Shown here one piece after another: positions 10,333 to 23,490 of a DNA stretch of 40,294 nucleotides. The DNA comes from DALYLB01 sp046154695 (GTDB taxonomy: Bacteria > Acidobacteriota > Blastocatellia > RBC074): positions 1-40,294 of the forward strand of contig JBJXFI010000289.1 of assembly GCA_046154695.1 (NCBI GenBank), given 5' to 3'. The notes under the pieces are model-generated. The model was not told where the DNA came from, did not search any database, and saw nothing but the letters and a program-made list of their open reading frames with translations. The stretch's first letter is position 1. Each line of letters begins with the position of its first letter. The position numbers and the translations under genes were made by a program.

Positions 10333-10851
10333 ATGACAGCAACAGCATCGGCGCCTGCCCGTAAAGCGACCCTGGATGAGAAACTGATTCGGACAATCTG
10401 TCTGACGGTGCAACCGATGACGCCCGAGACCTTCGCGCCGTATGGCGACATGATTGGGGAACGTGGCGAAATCGAATTGGATTTGGGAGGCGGGCGCGCG
10501 AGCGTCTCCGCGCAGACCGTGGAGGCGCGGCCCCTGGCCTTCGATTTTTTAGGACGTCATGAGCGGACCGAGCAGGTCTTTTCCCCGCTGGGCGCGGTGA
10601 AATCGATCATCGCGGTCGCTCCGCCGAGTGAAGAGAATACGCAATTACCCGACCTGCGGCGGATGGCCGCGTTTTTGGTGGATGGAACCCGCGCGTTCAA
10701 GCTCCATCGGGGATGCTGGCATACGAGCGTGTTCCCGCTCGCCGATCGCGCCACCTTTCTGGTGATGGATCGGGAGGGCACGCTGGAAGAGGACTTCGAT
10801 CTTCGCGATCTGAAGACCTCGCTGGGAGTCGTTGTCGAGATTCAGGCATAA
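10333..10851 (+). CDS. Ureidoglycolate lyase family protein (AllA-like)
   Basis: 172 aa matching the ureidoglycolate lyase (AllA/ureidoglycolate hydrolase) family, which releases urea from ureidoglycolate to give glyoxylate at the end of purine and allantoin breakdown. The family pattern is clear: MTPETFAPYGDMI at the N-terminus, RHERTEQVFSPLG, IIAVAPP, PDLRRMAAFLVDG and the cupin-like RGCWHTSVFPLADRATFLVMDR. The first 30 residues are an unconserved extension. No other allantoin gene adjoins it, though a pyrimidine/hydantoin operon lies 22 kb away at the other end of the window. The ribosome binding site before ATG 10333 is weak. Confidence 0.85.
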   Translation: MTATASAPARKATLDEKLIRTICLTVQPMTPETFAPYGDMIGERGEIELDLGGGRASVSAQTVEARPLAFDFLGRHERTEQVFSPLGAVKSIIAVAPPSEENTQLPDLRRMAAFLVDGTRAFKLHRGCWHTSVFPLADRATFLVMDREGTLEEDFDLRDLKTSLGVVVEIQA

Positions 10852-10958
10852 ATCGGCCCTTGCGGCCGGTTGAGACGAATGGAACGGGGAGAGCGCGGAT
10901 GGGGGCGGATCGTCCGCCGTGTGTGTGCGCTCAGAGTTGCTTTTTGGAGATGTCGCGC

Positions 10959-11345
10959 GTGTTTAATCGAAATTTAGGGTTGAGTGTTTTACTGTTTTTC
11001 GCTGCGTTCCTGGCCGCCTGCGGCGGCGGGAGCACGGTCGTATCCGAGACTTCCCCGGCGGCTTCGCCGCAGGGCGGGCCGGCGGCGGCAACGCCCGCGG
11101 CGGTGAGCGCGATGCCGGCGAGCGCGGCGTCGCCGTCGCCGACGATGAATCCGGCCATGAAGCAGGCGGCCGCGCAGCCGGGCGTTCCGGTTCCGATACC
11201 GGAATCGGTGCGCCGGCCGATGACGCCGGAGGAGATGCAGAAGGCGATGCAGGCGCTTCCCCCGGAGGTCCGCCAGCGGATCATGGGGATGCAGCCCGCG
11301 GCGCCGGGGGCCGCCCCGCAGGCGCAGCCGACGCGAAAGCCATAA
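10959..11345 (+). CDS. Small proline/alanine-rich lipoprotein
   Basis: About 128 aa. The start is set by GGAGA at 10946-10950: it abuts ATG 10950 but lies 8 bases before GTG 10959, so GTG is preferred. The N-terminus is MFNRNLGLSVLLFFAAFLAACGGG, a lipoprotein signal with lipobox LAAC. The mature chain is low-complexity (Ala, Pro, Ser, Met, Gln) with one more ordered segment, RRPMTPEEMQKAMQALPPEV, near the end. It is a predicted lipid-anchored periplasmic or outer membrane protein with no recognised function. It ends directly before the AtpZ-like gene. Confidence 0.75.
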   Translation: MFNRNLGLSVLLFFAAFLAACGGGSTVVSETSPAASPQGGPAAATPAAVSAMPASAASPSPTMNPAMKQAAAQPGVPVPIPESVRRPMTPEEMQKAMQALPPEVRQRIMGMQPAAPGAAPQAQPTRKP

Positions 11346-11369
11346 TTGCGGGCGGGAGCGCCCTGGCCA

Positions 11370-11585
11370 ATGCCGAAACAGACGGAGCAATCGAAACTCA
11401 TGCTCGCATTCTCGGTTGGAGCGGTGATCACGTCGAACATCGTCGGCGGGGTCATCGCCGGGTACCTGTTGGATCGCTGGCTGGGCACGGATCCATGGCT
11501 CGTGGTGGCGGGGGTCATTCTGGGGACGATCGGCGCGTTTGTCTCGCTCTATCGCATCATGGCCCGCCTTTCCGGGCAGGATTGA
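11370..11585 (+). CDS. AtpZ/AtpI-like two-helix membrane protein (orphan)
   Basis: 71 aa from ATG 11370, with GGGAG at 11354-11358; a TTG at 11346 is a less likely start. Two helices separated by GYLLDRWLGTDPW match the AtpZ/AtpI pattern (glycine-rich helix 1, Leu-Asp-x-x-Leu-Gly-Thr-x-Pro-Trp hinge, glycine-rich helix 2). AtpZ with AtpI assists F-type ATP synthase c-ring assembly and Mg2+/Ca2+ supply and is normally the first gene of an atp operon. Here a secreted glycosidase-like gene follows and no atp gene is present, so it is either an orphan or has been separated from its operon. Confidence 0.8.
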   Translation: MPKQTEQSKLMLAFSVGAVITSNIVGGVIAGYLLDRWLGTDPWLVVAGVILGTIGAFVSLYRIMARLSGQD

Positions 11586-11720
11586 GTCGAAACGGCCGCA
11601 ACCGGGACGGAACAAAACCAGAAAGACTCCGTTATTTTCCGCTATTTCCGCGCTCTCTTCTTTCGTTAACTTATTGCCATTGGTCTGAAGGCGGAACTCC
11701 AAACGTATCCCGGAAAACAC

Positions 11721-15518
<3,798 letters not shown>

Positions 15519-15527
15519 GCCGCTTCC

Positions 15528-16067
15528 TCACCTTCTTCGCCGGGGGCGGGGCCTCCACCGCTTGATCGTGGACCAGACGACATCGGCCGTCGTGTGGGAG
15601 AGCGCGCCCAGCCAGAGCCCGGCGAACACGCCATAGAAGTATCGCCTCTCCGTCTGATCCCAGAAACTGAACATGTCCTCCCGCAGCAGCGAGAACTCAT
15701 CCATCCAGCCGACCTTCTCTCCGTGCACGTACCCGTTCCAGAAGTACATGACCGTCGCTCCGAACGCCGAAAAGACGACCAGAAAATAGACGACCCGAAT
15801 GACCGTTCCGAGCATCGGCCCATGCGAGAGCGTCGACCGGTGCGCAAGCGCCGCCTGATACGGCTTCCACAGCAGCTTCAACGGGCCCCATCGCTGATAC
15901 GGCCGGCTGTTCAAATCCAGGTCCGGGCCAAACATCAACCCCGCGAAGAGCATCGCCCCCGTCGCCAAAATCGAGATCAGATGATCCCCCCAGTACATCT
16001 CCGCCCCAAGGAACGTGAACGGCGTCAACGCGTATGTGATCGCATCATGTGTATTCGCATTCGGCAT
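15528..16067 (-). CDS. DUF2227 family putative metal-binding membrane protein
   Basis: 179 aa, four or so membrane helices. It matches the DUF2227 pattern: THDAITYALTPFTF at the start, LMFGPDLDLNSRPYQRWGPL, AHRSTLSHGPMLGT, and a C-terminal LGALSHTTADVVWS. The repeated His and Asp residues at helix ends are why the family is called metal-binding; no activity is established. It lies 73 bases downstream of htpX on the same strand with no promoter or terminator that I can see between, so it is probably in the same transcript and under the riboswitch described upstream. That context is a new hint that it handles or senses a divalent metal. Confidence 0.85.
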   Translation of the reverse strand: MPNANTHDAITYALTPFTFLGAEMYWGDHLISILATGAMLFAGLMFGPDLDLNSRPYQRWGPLKLLWKPYQAALAHRSTLSHGPMLGTVIRVVYFLVVFSAFGATVMYFWNGYVHGEKVGWMDEFSLLREDMFSFWDQTERRYFYGVFAGLWLGALSHTTADVVWSTIKRWRPRPRRRR

Positions 16068-16140
16068 GGCCCGACAAATACCATGAACGCTTCCACTGTT
16101 GCAAGTGTGAAACGCGATTTCCGCCTCCGCCTCGCCCCTA

Positions 16141-16995
16141 TCAAGCCGCCCGGCGAGCCATCGCCTCCAGCCGGGCGACGCGTTCAGCGGTCGCGGGGTG
16201 TGTGCTGAAGAGTTTCGCCACGCCGCCGCCTGAGAAGGGATTGATGATGAACAGATGGGCGGTCTCGGGCGAGCCCGAATGAATGGGGATCTGCTGGCTG
16301 TAGCTTTCGATCTTGCGCAGGGCGCTCGCCAGCGCCTGCGGGTCGCGCGTCAGATTCGCGCCCGCTTCATCGGCGATGAACTCCCGCGAGCGGGAGATCG
16401 CCATCTGAATCATCGGCGCGGCGAACATCGCCACCAGCATCCCGACGATGACGGCAAGAATATTCGGACGATCATCGTCGTCGGAGCTTCCGCCGCCGAA
16501 GAACATGGCAAACTGCGCCAGGTAGCCCAGGGCGCCCGCCAGCGAGGCCGCCACCGTCATAATCAGGGTGTCGCGGTTCATCACGTGCCCCAGTTCATGC
16601 CCGATCACGCCGGCCAGTTCCCGGCGATCCAGCATTTGCATCAGCCCCACCGTGCAGGCTACCGCGGCATTTTGCGGGTTGCGCCCCGTGGCAAAGGCGT
16701 TCGGCGTCTCTTCCGGGATGATGTAGACCTTGGGCATCGGGATCTGCCCCCGATTCGCCAGCTCCCGGACGATATTGAACAGCTCCGGCGCCGTCGCCTC
16801 GTCCACTTCCTGCGCGTTATAGGTGCGCAGCACGATCTTGTCCGACCACCAGTAGCTGACGAAATTCATCCCGCCGGCCATGACAATCGCGATCATCAGC
16901 CCCGCCTGCCCGCCGATCGCGCGCCCGAGGATCAACACCAACGCCGTCAGCGAGCCCAGCAGAATCAGCGTCTTCATTCGATTGATTCCCGTCAT
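16141..16995 (-). CDS. htpX: Membrane zinc protease HtpX
   Basis: 284 aa M48 metalloprotease. Two N-terminal helices (about 8-45), then GVIGHELGHVMNRDTLI (HExxH zinc site), two more helices around 145-195, and SREFIADEAGA with the third zinc ligand Glu. HtpX degrades misfolded membrane proteins. Two ATGs are adjacent at 16998 and 16995; AAGGAG at 17006-17001 is 2 and 5 bases away respectively, favouring 16995. Upstream on the minus strand are a promoter, a yybP-ykoY manganese riboswitch and an intrinsic terminator, all within 280 bases, so the gene is predicted to be expressed when Mn2+ is bound. The DUF2227 gene follows. Confidence 0.95.
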   Translation of the reverse strand: MTGINRMKTLILLGSLTALVLILGRAIGGQAGLMIAIVMAGGMNFVSYWWSDKIVLRTYNAQEVDEATAPELFNIVRELANRGQIPMPKVYIIPEETPNAFATGRNPQNAAVACTVGLMQMLDRRELAGVIGHELGHVMNRDTLIMTVAASLAGALGYLAQFAMFFGGGSSDDDDRPNILAVIVGMLVAMFAAPMIQMAISRSREFIADEAGANLTRDPQALASALRKIESYSQQIPIHSGSPETAHLFIINPFSGGGVAKLFSTHPATAERVARLEAMARRAA

Positions 16996-17016
16996 CATCG
17001 CTCCTTATGTTTCCCC

Positions 17017-17069
17017 AAAAAAAAGACCTTTTGCGCATGCTCCCATTTTCTGGGCGGCGCAAAAGGTCT
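17017..17069 (-). terminator. Intrinsic terminator, riboswitch expression platform
   Basis: On the minus strand a perfect 13-bp stem (AGACCTTTTGCGC and its complement, 17069-17057 and 17036-17024) with a nested CCCA/TGGG hairpin is followed at once by eight T (17024-17017, partly the end of the 3' arm). It stands just before the htpX ribosome binding site. Its 5' arm shares GACC and the following T residues with the 3' edge of the aptamer, so the two folds are mutually exclusive: a standard riboswitch off-switch. Confidence 0.9.
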
Positions 17070-17208
17070 CGATCCTTCAGCCGGATGGCGCCCTGCCGGA
17101 AGCCATGCGCCCTTGCTGATGAGCCGGATTGCTTGTCCCTCGCAATCGTCCTGACGACTTCACCAGACCACTCGCTGCCGCGAGCTGGATGATCTACTCC
17201 CCTGATTT
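17065..17208 (-). promoter_or_regulatory. yybP-ykoY manganese riboswitch upstream of htpX
   Basis: Read on the minus strand, the leader has the conserved yybP-ykoY blocks in order: GGGGAGTAG (17202-17194), a hairpin CTCGC-GGCA-GCGAG, AGTCGTCA (17159-17152), a hairpin GATTGC/GCAATC (17147-17142 and 17132-17127) followed by CCGGCT (17127-17122), a third stem (TCAGC/GCTGA enclosing GGCGC/GCGCC), and GAGACCTTTT (from 17070). In known members the first and third loop regions dock to bind Mn2+, which favours antitermination or translation. The usual targets are Mn exporters of the MntP, TerC or P-type ATPase kind. Here the next genes are htpX and DUF2227. No covariance search was run; the match is from memory of the family consensus. 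Confidence 0.88.
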
Positions 17209-17248
17209 ATTTCCGTTCGTGCACAATGCACAAAATCGCAACGAAACC

Positions 17249-17277
17249 AACATAGCCAAGCCCGGCCCAACCGTCAA
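17249..17277 (-). promoter_or_regulatory. Sigma-70 type promoter for the htpX leader
   Basis: Minus strand: TTGACG (17277-17272), a 17-base spacer, and TATGTT (17254-17249). Predicted transcription start is about 17242, some 35 bases before the riboswitch core. Good -35 match (5/6), moderate -10 (4/6). Confidence 0.65.
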
Positions 17278-17294
17278 GCCCCCTCCGCGCGAGG

Positions 17295-17476
17295 CCCGGA
17301 AACAATAAAAAGCATGGTGGCACAAGCTGTCCGGCTTGTGCCGGGTGCGAGGGGGCGCCTTAAGAGTGCGGCGCCCGCGCGTCGGAAATGTTCTCGTTCG
17401 AGGCCCGGGCTTTTTCTGAGAGTGTCTGGCGGAAGCGGCACAAGCTGGACAGCTTGTGCCGCATTTTCCAAGGATC
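17295..17476 (+). repeat. Dispersed palindromic element, copy 1
   Basis: About 182 bp bounded by two palindromes: GGCACAAGC-TGTCCG-GCTTGTGCC near the left end and GGCACAAGCTGGACAGCTTGTGCC near the right. The interior includes TTCGAGGCCCGGGCTTTTTC. It matches the region 34817-34997 end to end in the opposite orientation, at roughly three-quarters identity by eye, including about 20 bases outside each palindrome. It starts ten bases after the ribonucleotide reductase stop and ends next to the htpX promoter. The two-palindrome plan recalls REP/BIME elements. It has no coding capacity. Confidence 0.88.
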
Positions 17477-17485
17477 CACGCCGGT

Positions 17486-19933
<2,448 letters not shown>

Positions 19934-20288
19934 AGTGCCTTTCTCTTTCCCTGAGTCGTTATTCCTTTGCCTGTACTGCCTATTGTTGCCTGTTTGCCAA
20001 TTTCCTGCCAACGATCGACGGAGGAGCCGATCGTTTTCCGGGCGCTGCAATGTAAAATCTGAAAAAGAACGATTGCCGGAGACCCTCCAGCCCGCGCGCA
20101 AATTTGAAATGTTGTTTGAGCGGCCAAGATCCGGGCCGATGAAGCTTGCAGGACCCTACGGGGGGAGTCGTCGCAAGAGACACTTCGACACATCATGACT
20201 CACATCGTTTTGATATGAAACACGCTAAAAATAAAGCGATCTGGTCGCCGCGTATGTACATCGTTGTAGGCTGAACGGGGCAGAATAT
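19934..20288. other. nrdJ leader and gap
   Basis: 355 bp without a supported gene. It holds an 8-bp inverted repeat AACGATCG/CGATCGTT at 20010-20035, about 80 bases upstream of the nrdJ start, and four GGCA cores (minus strand) spaced 8-10 bases apart between about 19963 and 20000. Both could be regulatory. No convincing -35/-10 pair was found. Confidence 0.4.
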
Positions 20289-20516
20289 ATGGCACTAGAT
20301 ACAGAGTTGTCAACGGCAATTCTCAACTATATGTTGTGGTGGGGTGTAAATGCTGGCGGACAAAAGCGATATTTTGCTGAAGTGATTCTTGAAGTTTCAA
20401 GAATGGGACAAGAGTGCCATGAAACGAGGGATTTGCGCGGCGGAATATGGGATTGGAGTGCTGGTTGCCGGCGATTCCATGGACTTACCAGCAACCGGCG
20501 ACCGATGATCGGCTGA
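20289..20516 (+). CDS. Hypothetical 75-aa frame, doubtful
   Basis: An open frame from ATG 20289 in a stretch visibly richer in A and T than its surroundings. The translation (starting MALDTELSTAILNYMLWWGV) has plausible composition in its first 50 residues and then turns Arg-rich. There is no clear Shine-Dalgarno sequence and no recognised domain. It may be a remnant or a chance frame. Confidence 0.25.
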   Translation: MALDTELSTAILNYMLWWGVNAGGQKRYFAEVILEVSRMGQECHETRDLRGGIWDWSAGCRRFHGLTSNRRPMIG

Positions 20517-20599
20517 TTGCGCGAACGTCCTGCTTGATGTAATCTGCCGTATAAGTTGCAAATCGGCGAAGCGGATCATTTATCAGCAGTATTTTCGGG

Positions 20600-20656
20600 A
20601 ATTGACGGGGACTTGTGGGGCCCATTAGTGGGGGACAAGCCTTATTGCCGTCAATT
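20600..20656 (+). other. Nested stem-loop leader before TMEM14-type gene
   Basis: Three collinear helices: AATTGACGG/CCGTCAATT (20600-20608 with 20648-20656), CTTGT/ACAAG (612-616 with 635-639 after 20,000) and CCCA/TGGG (621-624 with 629-632). The structure ends eight bases before AAGGAG at 20665. It could be a leader regulator or a processed RNA; no family is recognised. Confidence 0.5.
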
Positions 20657-20676
20657 TCATGTGTAAGGAGACGGGT

Positions 20677-20991
20677 ATGGCTCCGTGGATAGTGTTGGTC
20701 TATGGAATATTGGTGGCGGCCGGAGGCGTGATGGGGTACGCCAAAGCGGGCAGCATGGCCTCGCTGCTTTCGGGTGGCGGCGCCGGCCTGATTCTGGCGG
20801 CGGCGGCGATCATGATGATGAAGGGCGCCTATCAGGCGGGATGGTGGATTGCGCTGGCGGCGGCGCTTTTGTTGCTGGGGCGCTTCGGGAGTGTGGCGCT
20901 GTCGAAGGGATTCAAGATGATGCCGGGCGGGATGGTCATCATTCTGAGCGTGGCGGTGATCTGTCTCCTTCTGGCGCAGCGCTCCCGCTAG
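20677..20991 (+). CDS. TMEM14 family membrane protein
   Basis: 104 aa, four hydrophobic helices with the small-residue-rich pattern of the TMEM14/UPF0136 family: GGVMGYAKAGSMASLLSGGGAGLILAA in the first half and FMPAG-like KMMPGGMVIILSVAVICLL in the second. Eukaryotic members sit in mitochondrial membranes and affect porphyrin or fatty acid transport; bacterial function is unknown. ATG 20677 is preferred over 20659 because AAGGAG (20665-20670) is six bases from it. It is flanked by a structured leader and a very strong hairpin terminator, so it is probably its own transcript. Confidence 0.82.
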   Translation: MAPWIVLVYGILVAAGGVMGYAKAGSMASLLSGGGAGLILAAAAIMMMKGAYQAGWWIALAAALLLLGRFGSVALSKGFKMMPGGMVIILSVAVICLLLAQRSR

Positions 20992-21007
20992 CGCAGGTAT
21001 TGTTTGG

Positions 21008-21071
21008 ATCTCCGCCTTCAGGTGATCGAAGATTATGTGTAATCTTCGATCACCTGAAGGCGGAGATTTTT
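21008..21071 (+). terminator. Perfect 28-bp hairpin with T tract
   Basis: The arm at 21008-21035 is exactly complementary to 21040-21067, with a loop of only TGTG, and five T close it (21067-21071). It is much longer than usual intrinsic terminators. It follows the TMEM14-type gene and precedes sod by 84 bases. On the plus strand it should stop transcription; the minus strand has no T tract. Confidence 0.92.
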
Positions 21072-21154
21072 GGTTTTCTTTTACATCTACATCATGTGAA
21101 GTTCCTGCCGGAAGGAGGGCTTCACACGATCCTCAAGGAGGAGGCATTAAGCAA

Positions 21155-21778
21155 ATGGCATACAAGGCACAGACGTTCAACCTGAGTAATCTGAATGGCA
21201 TCACCGACGCGACGCTGGCGATGCATTTCAAGCTTTATGAGGGGTATGTGACGAATACGAACCTGCTGAACGAGCAGATCGCGGAGCTTTCGCGGGGCGA
21301 GATCACCGCAAAGGAGATGCCGGTCTACTCCGAGCTGACGCGGCGCCTGGGGTTTGAGTACAACGGGATGGTGCTGCACGAGTGGTATTTCGGCAATATG
21401 AAGAGCGGCGGCAGCGGGGATCCGTCGAAGGATTCGGCGTTCCACAAGGCGGCCGTGGAGAGTTTCGGCAGTTATGAGGCGTGGAAGAAGATCTTCACGA
21501 CGGTCGGCAAGATGCGCGGGGTGGGCTGGGCGGCGACCTTCCTCGATCCGGTCAGCGGCCGGCTCTCGAATCATTGGATCAATCTTCACGAGACGGGCAA
21601 TGTGGCGGGCTTCACGCCGGTCCTGATCATGGACGTGTGGGAGCATGCGTTCATCCGGGACTATGCGCCGGTGGATCGCCCGAAATATATCGAGGCCTTC
21701 TTCTCGAACATCGACTGGGATGCCTGCGGGAACCGGTTGACGAAGGGTGCGGGGACGCGGCCGGCCGTGATCGGTTGA
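21155..21778 (+). CDS. Fe/Mn superoxide dismutase family, divergent
   Basis: 207 aa from ATG 21155, with AAGGAGGAGG ending 10 bases before it. It converts superoxide to hydrogen peroxide and oxygen if active. All four metal ligands are recognisable: H24 (AMHFKLYEGYV), H75 (VLHEWYFGN), D160 and H164 (IMDVWEHAF), plus the GVGWAATF core. It departs from the usual pattern: the first motif is one residue shorter than HxxxHHxxY, its second His is replaced by Tyr28, and NHxFFW is replaced by LHEWYFG. It is therefore an outlying branch. No signal peptide, so cytoplasmic. A strong bidirectional terminator follows. Confidence 0.85.
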   Translation: MAYKAQTFNLSNLNGITDATLAMHFKLYEGYVTNTNLLNEQIAELSRGEITAKEMPVYSELTRRLGFEYNGMVLHEWYFGNMKSGGSGDPSKDSAFHKAAVESFGSYEAWKKIFTTVGKMRGVGWAATFLDPVSGRLSNHWINLHETGNVAGFTPVLIMDVWEHAFIRDYAPVDRPKYIEAFFSNIDWDACGNRLTKGAGTRPAVIG

Positions 21779-21802
21779 AGCCTGGGAGACGATTCCGGAT
21801 GG

Positions 21803-21850
21803 AAAAAGCGAGAGCCCGCCGCCCCGGGAGGTGGCGGGCTCTCGCTTTTT
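21803..21850. terminator. Bidirectional terminator between sod and htrA
   Basis: A perfect 18-bp inverted repeat (21803-21820 and 21833-21850) around a 12-base loop, with five A on the left and five T on the right, so it can terminate both the plus-strand sod and the convergent minus-strand protease gene. Confidence 0.95.
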
Positions 21851-21867
21851 GTTACAGGCGGGGAAGG

Positions 21868-23490
21868 TTATTCCTGCGCCTGTACGATAAGGAAGCGGGC
21901 GCTGCTGCTGTCGCGGACCCGGAGCATGACCGACTTCCTGTCGCCGAGTTTCTGCAACGCGGCGTTGAACTCGCTGACGTTGGTCACGGGTTGTCTGGCG
22001 ACCTCTTCGATGACCATGCCGCGGCGGAGCCCGGAGGCGGCGGCGCTGCTCTCGCGATCGACATCCATGATGACGACGCCCCGCGTGGTCTCGGGCAGGC
22101 GCAGGGCGCGGATGCTCTCGGCCGTCAGGTTCTCGACGCGAACGCCGGAGAGCAGGCCGGAGGCTGACGCGCCTTCGGGCTTCTCGGTCGATTCGCCGGC
22201 CCCGGATTTCTGGCTGATTTCGGCCAATGTGGTGGTCAGTTCGCGCTCGGCGCCGTCGCGGAAGACCTTGAACCTGACGTTTGTGCCGGGCGCGGTTTGA
22301 GAAGCCATGTTCCGAAGCTGGGAGTTATCCTGAATCCGCTGTCCCTGGAACTCCGTGATGATGTCGCCGGGCTTGACGCCGGCCTTGTCGGCGGGATCTC
22401 CCTTGGTGACATCCTGCACGAAAGCGCCGGCCGTTCCCTTGTAGCCGAACTGTTCGGCGTACTCCGGCAGCACGGCGCCGACGACCACGCCGAGTTTGCC
22501 CCGGCGAACCTTGCCGCTGCGCAGCAACTGATCCATGACGTTGCGGGCCTGATTGGTCGGGATCGCGAAGCCGATGCCGATGTTGCCGCCCGCGCCGCCT
22601 GAGAGGATTTGCGAGGGGATTCCGATCAGTTCCCCGCGCAGGTTGACGAGGGCGCCGCCCGAGTTGCCCTGGTTGATCGCCGCGTCGGTCTGCAGAAAAT
22701 CCTCATAGGGCTGCTGGTTGATATCTCCGGCGCGATTGGTCGAGCGCCCTTTGGCGCTGATGATTCCCATCGTCACGGTCTGGCCGACGCCGAGCGGGTT
22801 GCCGATCGCGAGGACGATATCGCCCACTTCGACCTTGTTGGAATCTCCGATCGAGATGGTCGGCAGGTTGGCGCCCTCGATCTTGATCACGGCCAGATCG
22901 CTCGGACCGTCCGTGCCGATGACCGTCGCCTTCAGCAAACGACGATCCTGCATCTCAACCTCCACCTTCTCGGCGCCAACGACGACGTGGTTGTTGGTCA
23001 GGATATAGCCGTCCGGGCTGACGATCACGCCCGACCCCACGCCGCTCTGGACCATGGGGCCGCGGTTCTGAGGCTGGCGCGGAATCACCCGGCGCCGCGG
23101 CGTCTCCTCCTCCTCTGAATTGGGCGGATTCGGCTGATCCGGCCCGAAGAAATCGAAAGGATCGAAGAAGAACGGCGTCTGCTGCCGCGATTGCCGGTTC
23201 GAGGTGCGGATGGTCACGACCGCCGGCGTCACCGCCTTCGTGATCGCGGAGAACCCGCCGTTGAGCGTGACATTCTCGTTGACCTTGGTATCGGTCGAGA
23301 CATAGATCGGGACTTTCGCCTCGTTCCCGCCCCCGCTAAACCAGCCCTTGGCCGTTGCCGCCGAACCGAAGATCGCCCCCAGCAGAAGCACGCCCACTCC
23401 CGCCAGGCTCAGCACCGTCCAGTTACGGCGCCCTTGATGACGACCGACATTGATGATGTGGTCCATTCCAGTATCGATTTGAGTATCCAT
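21868..23490 (-). CDS. HtrA/DegP-type serine protease with two PDZ domains
   Basis: 540 aa from ATG 23490, with GAGGAG about 7 bases upstream. Residues about 23-48 form a membrane anchor or uncleaved signal (VLSLAGVGVLLLGAIFGSAA). Trypsin-like domain: TNNHVV (His), SDLAVIKI (Asp), QGNSGGALVN (Ser). Two PDZ domains follow: one from about GKLGVVVGAVLPEY through VKPGDIITEF, one from RLPETTRGVVIMDVD through LRRGMVIEEV. The family degrades or refolds damaged envelope proteins. A Pro/Glu/Arg-rich linker separates the anchor and protease domains (SEEEETPRRRVIPRQPQNRG). Placing it beside sod and near htpX gives a stress-defence neighbourhood, though transcription units differ. Confidence 0.95.
   Translation of the reverse strand: MDTQIDTGMDHIINVGRHQGRRNWTVLSLAGVGVLLLGAIFGSAATAKGWFSGGGNEAKVPIYVSTDTKVNENVTLNGGFSAITKAVTPAVVTIRTSNRQSRQQTPFFFDPFDFFGPDQPNPPNSEEEETPRRRVIPRQPQNRGPMVQSGVGSGVIVSPDGYILTNNHVVVGAEKVEVEMQDRRLLKATVIGTDGPSDLAVIKIEGANLPTISIGDSNKVEVGDIVLAIGNPLGVGQTVTMGIISAKGRSTNRAGDINQQPYEDFLQTDAAINQGNSGGALVNLRGELIGIPSQILSGGAGGNIGIGFAIPTNQARNVMDQLLRSGKVRRGKLGVVVGAVLPEYAEQFGYKGTAGAFVQDVTKGDPADKAGVKPGDIITEFQGQRIQDNSQLRNMASQTAPGTNVRFKVFRDGAERELTTTLAEISQKSGAGESTEKPEGASASGLLSGVRVENLTAESIRALRLPETTRGVVIMDVDRESSAAASGLRRGMVIEEVARQPVTNVSEFNAALQKLGDRKSVMLRVRDSSSARFLIVQAQE

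Noticed and set aside
20074..20092. GCCGGAGACCCTCC, similar to a cobalamin-riboswitch B12 box, near the B12-dependent reductase gene
   Set aside because: It is on the plus strand, opposite to nrdJ, and the other conserved cobalamin riboswitch blocks are not present upstream of it.
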